Positions 53,990-64,000 of a DNA stretch of 64,000 bases are shown here, in pieces; the first letter of the stretch is position 1, and each line of letters begins with the position of its first letter. The notes beneath the pieces were generated by a model, which saw only the letters and a list, made by a program, of their open reading frames with translations, made no database searches and was not told the DNA's origin. The DNA is from Isoalcanivorax pacificus W11-5. GTDB lineage: Bacteria > Pseudomonadota > Gammaproteobacteria > Pseudomonadales > Alcanivoracaceae. Made by a program: the position numbers and the translations under genes. The stretch spans positions 2,914,001 through 2,978,000 of the forward strand of contig NZ_CP004387.1 of NCBI RefSeq assembly GCF_000299335.2, read 5' to 3'.

Positions 53990-54349
53990 ATGCGATCAGT
54001 CCGTCGCATCCGGGCATGGATGCCATGTCACCACAGCATGCTGTTACTGCTGGCCGCGCTGCTCGGCACAGCACCGGCACACGCCGACGGCCCCACCGGC
54101 ACGGTGCTGCTGAGCCAGCAATGCGATTACCTGCTGCTGGATCTTGCCGGCCGCCAGGCGCTGCTGAAACTGCTGGACGGCGAGCCCCCCCAACCGGGCG
54201 ACCGGCTCACTGCCGACGCCGATCTGATGCCACGGGATTTCAGTACGCTGGTGAACCAGCGTACTGATGAAACAATCCGGGTATGGGTAGACATCGTGGA
54301 ACGTTCAACCACGCGGGCGTTGAACCGCTACGGGCAATACTGCCGCTGA
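53990..54349 (+). CDS. Secreted protein, unknown function
   Basis: 119 residues. Signal peptide with a late hydrophobic run (MLLLLAALLGTAPAHAD); the mature part of ~85 residues has two cysteines (QQCDYLLL and GQYC at the very end), probably bonded. AAGGAG precedes the ATG. No family recognised. It is convergent with fadH, separated by 89 bases that contain a GC-rich hairpin-like stretch (54365-54429). Confidence 0.65.
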   Translation: MRSVRRIRAWMPCHHSMLLLLAALLGTAPAHADGPTGTVLLSQQCDYLLLDLAGRQALLKLLDGEPPQPGDRLTADADLMPRDFSTLVNQRTDETIRVWVDIVERSTTRALNRYGQYCR

Positions 54350-54438
54350 CCAGCGCAGGCGGGTGGCGCCTTCACTCGCCCCACCCTGCCAACGCAGCCC
54401 GGCCAGGCGAGTAGAGCGAAGGCGCGCGCTCACCTACC

Positions 54439-57214
<2,776 letters not shown>

Positions 57215-57252
57215 CGCTCACTGCCGTGCGCGCCAGGCGTTTTGCGGGAGGC

Positions 57253-58539
57253 TTATTTTTCCAGTACCGCTACCACACCCTGACCACCTGCCGCGCAGAT
57301 GGAAATCAGGCAGCGGCCGGAGCCTTTTTCGTTCAGCAGCTTGGCCGCGTTGGCCAGGATGCGGCCGCCGGTGGCAGCGAACGGGTGGCCCGCTGCCAGC
57401 GAGCTGCCTTTCACATTCAGCTTGCTCATGTCGATGCTGCCCAGGGCCTTGTCGCGGCCGAGGCGGGTTTTGCAGAAGTTCTCGTCTTCCCAGGCTTTCA
57501 GCGTCGCCAGCACCTGCGAGGCGAAGGCTTCGTGGATCTCGTAGAAATCGAAGTCCTGCAGTGTCAGGTTCAGCTTGTCGAGCATGCTCGGCACGGCGTA
57601 GGCCGGTGCCATCAGCAGGCCTTCCTTCTTGTTGACGAAATCAACGGCCGCCGCTTCGCCCAGTGTGAGGTAGGCCAGTACCGGCAGGCCACGCTCTTTG
57701 GCCCACTCTTCCGACGCCAGCAGCACGGCGGAGGCGCCGTCGGTCAGCGGTGTGGAGTTGGCCGCCGTCATGGTGCCTTCCGGGCCGCCGAATACCGGCT
57801 TCAGGCTGGAGAGTTTTTCCAGGGTGGAATCGCCGCGCAGGTTGTTGTCGCGCTCCAGGCCCTTGAACGGGGAGATCAGGTCTTTCTGCCAGCCGTCTTC
57901 ATAGGATTTGGCCAGGTTCTTGTGCGAGGCCAGCGCCAGCTTGTCCTGCGCTTCGCGGGTCACACCCCACTCGACCGCCGTGATCGCGGCGTGGTCACCC
58001 ATCGCCAGGCCCGTGCGCGGCTCGGCGTTTTTCGGGATATCCGGCAGGAACCATTTCGGGTTCAGCAGTTTCAGCGCCAGCTTGGCTTTCTCGCCATTGG
58101 TCTTGGCCCTGTTGATGGCCATGAACACCTTGCGCTTCTCGTCGTTGACGCCCAGCGGCGCATCGGAGGTGGTGTCCACGCCACCGGCAATACCGCTGTC
58201 GATCTGGCCCAGGGCGATCTTGTTCGCCACCAGCAGCGCCGCTTCCAGGCCGGTGCCGCAGGCCTGTTGCAGATCATAGGCCGGGGTTTCCGGCGCCAGG
58301 CCGGAGCTGAGCACGCATTCGCGCACCAGGTTGAAATCGCGCGAGTGCTTCATCACCGCGCCAGCGGCCACCTCACCGATGCGTTCGCCCTTGAGGTTGA
58401 AACGCTGTACCAGGCCCTGCAGGGCGGCAGTCAGCATGTCCTGGTTGGACACACCGAAATAGGCGGTGTTGCTGCGTGCGAACGGAATCCGGTTGCCACC
58501 GATGATGGCCACTCTACGTACTTTACTGGCTGCTAACAT
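57253..58539 (-). CDS. Acetyl-CoA C-acetyltransferase/3-ketoacyl-CoA thiolase
   Basis: 428 residues. Thiolase signatures are all present: nucleophile Cys in L-Q-Q-A-C-G-T-G (~95), N-S-T-P-L-T-D-G-A, the His in Y-E-I-H-E-A-F, G-H-P-F-A-A-T-G-G and the second Cys in I-C-A-A-G-G-Q-G. The sequence is nearest to FadI/FadA2-type thiolases. It cleaves 3-ketoacyl-CoA in beta-oxidation. It is divergent from a large FabG gene (294 bases apart), an arrangement also known for mycobacterial fadA2/fabG4. No symbol is assigned because several thiolase classes fit. Confidence 0.93.
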   Translation of the reverse strand: MLAASKVRRVAIIGGNRIPFARSNTAYFGVSNQDMLTAALQGLVQRFNLKGERIGEVAAGAVMKHSRDFNLVRECVLSSGLAPETPAYDLQQACGTGLEAALLVANKIALGQIDSGIAGGVDTTSDAPLGVNDEKRKVFMAINRAKTNGEKAKLALKLLNPKWFLPDIPKNAEPRTGLAMGDHAAITAVEWGVTREAQDKLALASHKNLAKSYEDGWQKDLISPFKGLERDNNLRGDSTLEKLSSLKPVFGGPEGTMTAANSTPLTDGASAVLLASEEWAKERGLPVLAYLTLGEAAAVDFVNKKEGLLMAPAYAVPSMLDKLNLTLQDFDFYEIHEAFASQVLATLKAWEDENFCKTRLGRDKALGSIDMSKLNVKGSSLAAGHPFAATGGRILANAAKLLNEKGSGRCLISICAAGGQGVVAVLEK

Positions 58540-58833
58540 CTTCCTTCCTCCGGTCAGGGCGGCGCGGGGCGCGCACGCAGGGCCAAGCCATAAAGAACCA
58601 AACTAAACAAGAACAGTGGGCGCAGTCTAGCCAGATGCCCTGCGCGCTCATTGGCTGCGCCGCCGACCGGGCTTCCGCTGCGGGTCAATATCGACCGGGG
58701 CGCGTGGTGCTTCAATAGCGCCCAGCCTGGGGGTGCCCATGTTAAGGTGCTGTCTCTGGCGCACCCTGCTGCGGCCCGGCGCCGCATGCACGCCCCCACA
58801 TCAACCGGATTACCTACTCTCAAGGTGAGGATA
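58540..58833. other. Divergent promoter region of the thiolase and FabG genes
   Basis: 294 bases. The 90 bases next to the thiolase are AT-rich around 58585-58615; the FabG side is GC-rich. No clear dyad was seen. Confidence 0.4.
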
Positions 58834-60252
58834 ATGAGCGACGTCTATCAGGCCATTGCCAACTCCGCCGTTGGCAAGAAAGTCTTCAGCGCGATGAACC
58901 TGCCGATTCCCGTAATGCTCGAGCGCTTTGAGCCCGGCGCCGTGTCCTTTATCAAGGGCGGCGTGGTGCTGGGCGCCGCTGCCGGCGGCAGTGCGGCGCA
59001 AAGCGTGCTGGCCACGCTGAAATCGGCCCCGGAAGCAGTCGTCAGCACCCTGGCCGGCGCCGCTGCCGAAGCAGACATCCGCAAGGCCGCCGAAGCCGCC
59101 GGCGAACAGGTCAATGCCTACAGCCCCAGCCGCGAAGACGGCCAGCGCTTCAAGGCACTGGTGTTCGATGCCACCGGCATCAAGAACACCGGCGAGCTGC
59201 GCGCCATCTGGGATTTCTTCAACCCGGTGGTCCGCAAGCTGGAAAAATGCGGCCGCATCGTGGTGATCGGTCGCACCCCGGAAACCTGCGATATCGAGCA
59301 GCGCATTCCGCAACGCGGCCTGGAAGGGCTGGTCAAGAGCCTGGGCAAAGAGATCAAGAGCGGCGCCACCGCCAACCTGGTGTATGCCGATGCCGGCGCC
59401 GAACCCCAGCTTGCCGGCGCGCTGCACTTTTTCCTGTCACCGAAATCCGCCTATGTATCCGGCCAGGTCGTGCGTGTCGGCAACGCCGGCTTCACCGGCC
59501 AGGGCTTTGACTGGCAGCAGCCACTGGCCGGCAAGACCGCGCTGGTCACCGGCGCCGCGCGCGGCATCGGTGCGGCCATCGCCCAGGTACTGGCCCGCGA
59601 CGGCGCACGCGTGATCGTGCTGGATATCCCGCCGATGGCCGAAGACCTGAACGAAGTGGCCTCGCGCATCAACGGCATTGCACTGGAAGGCGACATTACC
59701 GCCGCCGATGCCCCGCAGCTGATCAGTGACAAGGCACGCGAACTCGGCGGCCTGGACATCATCGTGCACAACGCCGGCGTGACCCGTGACAAGACCATGG
59801 CCGGCATGCCGGACAAGTTCTGGGACATGGTGATCGACATCAACATCGCCTCTGAAGAGCGCATCAACGCCCGCCTGCTGGCGGACGGCACGCTCAACGA
59901 AGGCGGCCGCATTGTCTGCGTCAGCTCGATCTCCGGCATCGCCGGCAACATGGGCCAGACCAACTATGCCACGTCCAAGGCGTCGGTCATCGGCATGGTG
60001 CAGGGCATGGCCGGCGAACTGGCCGGGCGCGACATCACCATCAACGCGGTCGCACCGGGCTTTATCGAAACGCAGATGACGGCAGCGATTCCGTTCGCGA
60101 TCCGTGAAGCCGGCCGCCGCATGAACTCCATGAACCAGGGCGGCCAGCCGGTGGACGTGGCGGAAACCATCGCCTTCTTCGCCAGCCCGGCGTCCCAGGG
60201 CGTGAGCGGCAACGTGGTGCGCGTGTGTGGCCAGAGCCTGCTGGGCGCCTGA
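58834..60252 (+). CDS. fabG: Large (FabG4-type) 3-oxoacyl-ACP/CoA reductase
   Basis: 472 residues from the ATG at 58834 (AAGGTGAGG upstream). A ~230-residue N-terminal Rossmann-like domain precedes the standard SDR domain: cofactor loop T-G-A-A-R-G-I-G, N-A-G-V, catalytic S-S-I-S-G and Y-A-T-S-K. This length is that of high-molecular-weight FabG (FabG4) enzymes, which use NADH and act on CoA esters rather than ACP. It is divergent from a thiolase, so the two probably carry out successive steps of acyl-CoA metabolism. A bidirectional terminator follows. Confidence 0.9.
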   Translation: MSDVYQAIANSAVGKKVFSAMNLPIPVMLERFEPGAVSFIKGGVVLGAAAGGSAAQSVLATLKSAPEAVVSTLAGAAAEADIRKAAEAAGEQVNAYSPSREDGQRFKALVFDATGIKNTGELRAIWDFFNPVVRKLEKCGRIVVIGRTPETCDIEQRIPQRGLEGLVKSLGKEIKSGATANLVYADAGAEPQLAGALHFFLSPKSAYVSGQVVRVGNAGFTGQGFDWQQPLAGKTALVTGAARGIGAAIAQVLARDGARVIVLDIPPMAEDLNEVASRINGIALEGDITAADAPQLISDKARELGGLDIIVHNAGVTRDKTMAGMPDKFWDMVIDINIASEERINARLLADGTLNEGGRIVCVSSISGIAGNMGQTNYATSKASVIGMVQGMAGELAGRDITINAVAPGFIETQMTAAIPFAIREAGRRMNSMNQGGQPVDVAETIAFFASPASQGVSGNVVRVCGQSLLGA

Positions 60253-60271
60253 TCACCAGGGAATCACGCAT

Positions 60272-60302
60272 AAAAAAACGCGGGCCTGACCCGCGTTTTT
60301 TT
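60272..60302. terminator. Bidirectional terminator after fabG
   Basis: CGCGGG/CCCGCG stem (60279-60295) with seven A to the left and seven T to the right, between fabG (plus) and the AraC-family gene (minus). Confidence 0.93.
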
Positions 60303-60324
60303 ATGCCCGGTATCAAGCGCCGGC

Positions 60325-61326
60325 CTATTCGTCGCTTTTCGCCTTGCGATACTCGATCGGCGTCATGCCGACCCAGCGCTTGAAGGCACGATAGAAAGTG
60401 CTCGGCTCGGAGAAGCCGGTCAGGTAGACAATCTCGTCGATGGACTCTTCCGTTCCGCCAAGCAGACGCTTGGCCAGGCGGCAGCGGTAGTCGGCCACCA
60501 GCTGGTTGAAGTTGGTGCCGGCATCCGCCAGCCGCGTGCGTAGCTGGCGCGGCTTGATGTTCAGCCGTGCCGCCACATCTTCCAGGTTGGCGTGGCCGGA
60601 TTCCAGCAACTCGGCGATCAGGCGGTTCACCTGCGCAACCAGATCCTGCTTTTCCAGACGCGCCACCTGTTCGATGGCGAGCTGTTCGTGCAGGCGCAGC
60701 AATTCCGGTTCATGGTGCGAGGACGGCAGGTCCATCAGGCTGCGATCAAACCGCAGGCCGGTGTGCTCCTGGTCGAACAGGATCGGACAGCCGAAGATGC
60801 GGTCGTACTCTTCCATGTCGGCATGCGCGGAATGCTTGAAGTAGATCTGCAGCGGCTCGAACGCGCCGTCGGTGACAAAGCGGAAGAACTTGATGAGGCC
60901 GACCATGCCGCACTCATTGAAATGGTGCAGGCGGCGGCTCCAGAACATCTGCTTGAGCACCACCGTATCGCCCTCTTCCTCCAGCTCGCCACGGGCGGCA
61001 TCGGACAGCAGGCGCTGGTAATTGAGTGCCCGCTTGAGGCCCTCGCCAAAGGTGGAGCTGCTCAGAAACAGGTATTCGAGCACCTGCCCCTTGAAGATCG
61101 GGATGTGGGCGCCAAGGTGCAGGCCAACGTGCGGATCGCCGGAGACTTCCTCCGCCGCCTGCCAGAACCATTCCTGGGCGTCATGGGGGGTGCGCAGATC
61201 AGCCTGCTTGAGCACTGAGGCCTGCAGGCCCACTTTCTGGAGTACCGCGTCAGCGTCGATGCCGGCCGCACGCATGGCGGTGTAGGCCATACGCAGCAGC
61301 ACACCTGAATCAGTCAGTTCTGCCAT
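60325..61326 (-). CDS. AraC-family transcriptional regulator (arabinose-binding-domain type)
   Basis: 333 residues. N-terminal ~200 residues are the arabinose-binding-like domain found in AraC regulators of lipid and catabolic genes (HVGLHLGAHIPIFKGQVLEYLFLSSSTFGEGLKRALNYQRL). The C-terminal double HTH: NLEDVAARLNIKPRQLRTRLADAGTNFNQLVADYRCRLAKRLL and IDEIVYLTGFSEPSTFYRAFKRWVGMTPIEYRK. It lies 106 bases downstream of the desaturase gene on the same strand, so control of the desaturase operon is possible but not shown. Confidence 0.92.
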   Translation of the reverse strand: MAELTDSGVLLRMAYTAMRAAGIDADAVLQKVGLQASVLKQADLRTPHDAQEWFWQAAEEVSGDPHVGLHLGAHIPIFKGQVLEYLFLSSSTFGEGLKRALNYQRLLSDAARGELEEEGDTVVLKQMFWSRRLHHFNECGMVGLIKFFRFVTDGAFEPLQIYFKHSAHADMEEYDRIFGCPILFDQEHTGLRFDRSLMDLPSSHHEPELLRLHEQLAIEQVARLEKQDLVAQVNRLIAELLESGHANLEDVAARLNIKPRQLRTRLADAGTNFNQLVADYRCRLAKRLLGGTEESIDEIVYLTGFSEPSTFYRAFKRWVGMTPIEYRKAKSDE

Positions 61327-61384
61327 CCTGCTTGGTTATCCTGACAGTGCTTGAAGAACCGGCAGATTAGCACAGGCCGGGGCG

Positions 61385-61419
61385 GGGCCGGAACCGGCAT
61401 GCTGCCGGCCCGGCCCCCG
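61385..61419 (-). terminator. GC-rich hairpin after the desaturase gene
   Basis: GGGGCCGG-type arms near 61385-61393 and 61410-61419 enclose a smaller CCGGC/GCCGG hairpin. No T-run, so termination is uncertain. Confidence 0.35.
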
Positions 61420-61432
61420 ACTGTCGGAGACC

Positions 61433-62557
61433 TCAGGCCGTGGCCGGCTTGCGACGGCCCGGCAGCGACAGGCGCAGGATACGCTTCATCACCGTGCCGA
61501 ACTGACGTGGCAGGCTGCCGGTGTTGTAAGGCAGCTGATACTTCTCGCAGATCGCCTGCACCTTCGGACCGATTTCCGCATAGCGGTGCGCCGGCATGTC
61601 CGGAAACAGGTGATGCTCGATCTGGTGGCTGAGGTGGCCGGTAAGAATGTGGAATGCACGGCCGCCTTCCAGGTTGCTTGAGCCGAGCAACTGGCGCAGG
61701 TACCAGCGCGCCCGGGTTTCACCCACGATGTCGTCCTCGGAAAACATCTCCACCCCGTCGGTGAAGTGGCCGCAGAAAATCACCGCGTAGGACCACAGGT
61801 TACGCACCAGGTTGGCCGTCACGTTACCCGCCAGTGTGAACAGGAAGCCCGGGCCGGCCAGCGCCGGAAACAGCAGGTAATCCTTGAGCACCTGCTTGCT
61901 GGACTTTTTCCAGATCTGACGCAGTTGCTGGCGTACTTCCGTCCAGCTCTTGTCCTTGCCGACGCGCTCGATTTCCAGGTCGTGCAGCGCCACGCCCCAC
62001 TGGAACAGGCCGGCCAGCACCCAGTTATAGGCCGGCTGCGCCAGATACACCGGGTGCCACGGCTGGTCATCCGACATGCGCAGGATGCCATAGCCGACAT
62101 CGCGGTCCTTGCCAACGATGTTGGTGTAGGTGTGGTGCATATAGTTGTGCGAGTGCTTCCACTGTTCCGCCGGGCAGGTGTTGTCCCAGTCGTAGGTGCT
62201 GGAATTCAGCGCCGGGTCTTTCAGCCAGTCCCACTGGCCGTGCATGACGTTGTGGCCGATCTCCATGTTCTCGAGAATCTTCGACAACGACAGCAGCGCC
62301 GTGCCCGCCAGCCAGGCCGGCGGCAGGAAGCCGAGGAACAGCAGACCGCGCCCGGCGATCTCTGAATAACGCTGGGTTTTCAGAATCCGGCGGATATAGC
62401 GCGCATCGCGCTCGCCGAGGGATTCCATCACCTCGCGGCGCACTGCTTCGATCTCGGCGCCGAAGGCTTCCACCTGTTCAGCACTCAGGTGACGCCAGCC
62501 ACGGGGAACCGGCGTCGTGGTTTGAGCAAGCGCACTGGCTGATACTGCTGCATTCAT
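61433..62557 (-). CDS. desB: Membrane fatty-acyl desaturase (DesB-like)
   Basis: 374 residues. The three His boxes of membrane desaturases are in order: H-N-V-M-H (~104), H-S-H-N-Y-M-H-H (~139) and H-Q-I-E-H-H (~316), with four membrane helices between them. These di-iron enzymes insert a double bond into acyl-CoA, with electrons from a ferredoxin-type reductase. That reductase is encoded just upstream (77-base gap), and a TetR gene starts divergently beyond it, the same order as desT-desC-desB of Pseudomonas. The symbol is given by that synteny. Confidence 0.9.
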   Translation of the reverse strand: MNAAVSASALAQTTTPVPRGWRHLSAEQVEAFGAEIEAVRREVMESLGERDARYIRRILKTQRYSEIAGRGLLFLGFLPPAWLAGTALLSLSKILENMEIGHNVMHGQWDWLKDPALNSSTYDWDNTCPAEQWKHSHNYMHHTYTNIVGKDRDVGYGILRMSDDQPWHPVYLAQPAYNWVLAGLFQWGVALHDLEIERVGKDKSWTEVRQQLRQIWKKSSKQVLKDYLLFPALAGPGFLFTLAGNVTANLVRNLWSYAVIFCGHFTDGVEMFSEDDIVGETRARWYLRQLLGSSNLEGGRAFHILTGHLSHQIEHHLFPDMPAHRYAEIGPKVQAICEKYQLPYNTGSLPRQFGTVMKRILRLSLPGRRKPATA

Positions 62558-62634
62558 GTCCGTTCTCCCAATCTGGTCTGATGTGACGGCGCGCTCTTCA
62601 GCGTCATCCGTGCAGGCGGTTTGTTAACCGCCGG

Positions 62635-63753
62635 TCAAAGTTCCAGTTGCACGCTGCCTGCGGCGGCATGCACACAGAGTTGAATGTCTTCGTCACGCAC
62701 GGTGCGCACTTCACCGTTGCGCAGGTCACGGACCTGGCCTTCCTGGACGCGGCATTTGCAGCCATGGCAAATGCCCATGCGGCAACCCGACGGCGGGTTC
62801 AGGCCCTGTCCTTCGGCCAGTTCGAGCAAGTTCGGCGCGGCTTCACCACTGGCTTCACGGCCGCTTTTCACGAATCTCACCTGGCCCTCGCCCGCCACCG
62901 CAGCGAGTTTGACCTGAAACTGTTCCTGCGCCGGGCGCGCCCAGCCGCGGGCGGTGAACGCCTCGTTGACACGTTCCATCAGCGGCGGCGGCCCGCACAG
63001 CAGCGCAGTGCGTGCGCTGGCGTCCGGCACCAGTTCATCGAGCTGCTCGATGCTGAACAGGCCACGCCGGTCCTCGCCAATCGGCGTGCCCTGGCCAATC
63101 ACCAGGCGCAGGTCAAGCCAGTCGCAACGCTCTGCCAGCGCCCGCAGTTCGCCGTAGAACAGAGTGTCGGCGTAGCTGTTGCTGTAGTGCACGAACACCA
63201 CGCTGCCGGTGGCACCCAGGGCCGCACGCTGGCGCAACATGGCCATCAGCGGCGTGATGCCGCTGCCGCCACTGATCATCAGCAGCGGTGCATCGTCCTG
63301 CGGCAGCAGGAAATCGCCACGCGCCTGGCTCAGATGCAGTATTTCGCCGGCCTGGGCCTTGTCGACCAGATAGTTGCTGACCAGCCCGTTGCCGTTGCGC
63401 TTCACCGACACGGTAATTTCGCCCTGCATGGCCGGTGCGGAAGAGATAGAGAAGCAGCGGGTGTAACGCACGCCACCGATCTCCACGCCCAGCACCAGAT
63501 GCTGGCCAGCCTGGTGGCCCTGCCAGTGATGATTGGGGCGGATATGCAGTGTCACCGCGTCGGCGGTTTCGCGTACGGTGCGGGTGATACGGCCACGCAC
63601 TTCGCTGACCGACCAGAGCGGGTTGAACTGGCTCAGGTAGTCGTCCACGGACAGCGGCGAGGCCAGCGCCCGGGTGACGGCGTTATCCAGCAGGCGATAA
63701 CCCAGGCGGTTCAGGCCCGGGGTCTTGCGCTCGGCGATGTTCCCTGTGTTCAT
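62635..63753 (-). CDS. desC: Ferredoxin-reductase partner of the desaturase (DesC-like)
   Basis: 372 residues from the ATG at 63753 (GGAG eight bases before). Order: FAD-binding ferredoxin-reductase domain (YTRCFSISSAP), NAD-binding domain (LLMISGGSGITPLMAMLRQ, ALLCGPPPLMERV), and a C-terminal plant-type 2Fe-2S domain with C-R-M-G-I-C-H-G-C and a distant fourth Cys (LCVHAA). It passes electrons from NAD(P)H to the desaturase. First gene of the desC-desB operon; candidate operators lie between it and the divergent start at 63951. Confidence 0.92.
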   Translation of the reverse strand: MNTGNIAERKTPGLNRLGYRLLDNAVTRALASPLSVDDYLSQFNPLWSVSEVRGRITRTVRETADAVTLHIRPNHHWQGHQAGQHLVLGVEIGGVRYTRCFSISSAPAMQGEITVSVKRNGNGLVSNYLVDKAQAGEILHLSQARGDFLLPQDDAPLLMISGGSGITPLMAMLRQRAALGATGSVVFVHYSNSYADTLFYGELRALAERCDWLDLRLVIGQGTPIGEDRRGLFSIEQLDELVPDASARTALLCGPPPLMERVNEAFTARGWARPAQEQFQVKLAAVAGEGQVRFVKSGREASGEAAPNLLELAEGQGLNPPSGCRMGICHGCKCRVQEGQVRDLRNGEVRTVRDEDIQLCVHAAAGSVQLEL

Positions 63754-63813
63754 GACAGCGACTCCGGCTATTGATGTGAACATGCGTGCACTTTATTTTC
63801 GCCAGGGCATAAA

Positions 63814-63831
63814 TGTCAACACCTGTACACA
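63814..63831. promoter_or_regulatory. Candidate operator near the desC promoter
   Basis: TGTCAACACCTGTACACA, 60 bases upstream of desC. It is an imperfect dyad that agrees at most positions with the inverted-repeat site I recall for DesT (AGTCAACA...GTTCACT when read on this strand). A second CCTGTACAC occurs at 63917-63925. Confidence 0.4.
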
Positions 63832-63866
63832 AAATAATGTATATCCTTTTATATTCAATAAGTTGC

Positions 63867-63890
63867 AAAGTGAACACTCGCGATCACTTT
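63867..63890. promoter_or_regulatory. Palindrome in the desT-desC intergenic region
   Basis: AAAGTGA (63867-63873) and TCACTTT (63884-63890) form a perfect 7-base inverted repeat with a GC-rich spacer; the AGTGAAC half-site resembles that of FabR/DesT regulators. Candidate operator. Confidence 0.45.
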
Positions 63891-63950
63891 CTTTTGAGGG
63901 TGCCAGAGGCCACAATCCTGTACACACGAACAGCCGGATAACCCCGCCTC

Positions 63951-64000
63951 ATGGAGCCAAGCACCGAGACACGCCGCGACCCGCGACGCGGCCGCACCCG
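63951..64000 (+). CDS. Probable start of a divergent regulator gene (DesT-like), cut by the window edge
   Basis: An ATG at 63951 opens a frame with a basic N-terminus (MEPSTETRRDPRRGRTR) that runs off the window. Such Arg-rich tails are common before a TetR HTH. The main support is position: in Pseudomonas the TetR regulator desT is divergent from desCB. The domain itself is not visible, so the call is tentative. Confidence 0.5.
   Translation, partial: MEPSTETRRDPRRGRT

Overview
The window looks like chromosomal DNA of a GC-rich marine-type gammaproteobacterium, most likely a member of the Alcanivorax group or a close relative. This is inferred from gene content: a desaturase/reductase pair with a probable divergent TetR regulator, a lipid cis/trans isomerase, several beta-oxidation enzymes, a FadL-family porin and many small lipoproteins. 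No rRNA, tRNA or CRISPR array was found. The first ~5.5 kb is visibly more AT-rich and is accessory in character; from ~9 kb on, the DNA is GC-rich with dense, mostly well-spaced genes.

Layout. 1-1070: end of an FKBP-type isomerase and a DsbC-like disulfide isomerase. 1.2-5.3 kb: two convergent Y1/REP-associated-type transposase genes, a 5'-truncated copy and an intact copy of an unrecognised six-cysteine secreted protein, and a low-GC gap. 5.5-10.5 kb: a FadL-family porin followed by a 1189-residue Ig-like lipoprotein. 10.5-14.1 kb: long gaps and two paralogous LysR regulators. 14.2-17.2 kb: rlmA, a DUF3301 gene and an rpn nuclease gene broken by a 266-bp palindromic MITE. 17.4-21.8 kb: chalcone-isomerase-like protein, an overlapping M48/YbjQ/YbjQ operon, thioesterase, 1-Cys peroxiredoxin and MgtC. 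21.9-29.2 kb: anchor-I lipoprotein, DUF427, an RHH/zinc-ribbon regulator with an AarF-type kinase sharing an upstream palindrome, nitroreductase, DUF1643 and a lipoprotein. 29.2-35.2 kb: a second MITE-like element, a secreted sphingomyelinase-type phosphodiesterase coupled to a LifO-like chaperone, cti, and a hicAB pair. 35.3-44.6 kb: deaD, yaiI, a convergent two-component pair, and a CFA/DUF1295/DUF2878 operon divergent from a SnoaL-like lipoprotein, a chalcone-isomerase-like protein and a degenerate GGDEF protein. 44.8-49.3 kb: two OmpA-family porins with calcium-type repeats and an Ig-like lipoprotein. 49.6-54.3 kb: an acyl-CoA dehydrogenase pair and small envelope proteins. 54.4-64 kb: fadH/tetR around a perfect palindrome, a divergent thiolase/large FabG pair, an AraC regulator, and a desC-desB operon with the probable start of desT.

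Common theme: acyl chains and the outer membrane. Genes for isomerising (cti), desaturating (desBC) and methylating (CFA-like) lipid chains sit with fatty-acid catabolism (two ACADs, fadH, thiolase, FabG, thioesterase), outer-membrane transport (FadL) and envelope proteins. The most interesting uncharacterised units are the phosphodiesterase/LifO-like pair, the ACAD pair in which one partner lacks the catalytic Glu, the FadL/giant-lipoprotein pair with nearby six-Cys secreted proteins, and the RHH regulator/AarF kinase unit with a shared palindrome.
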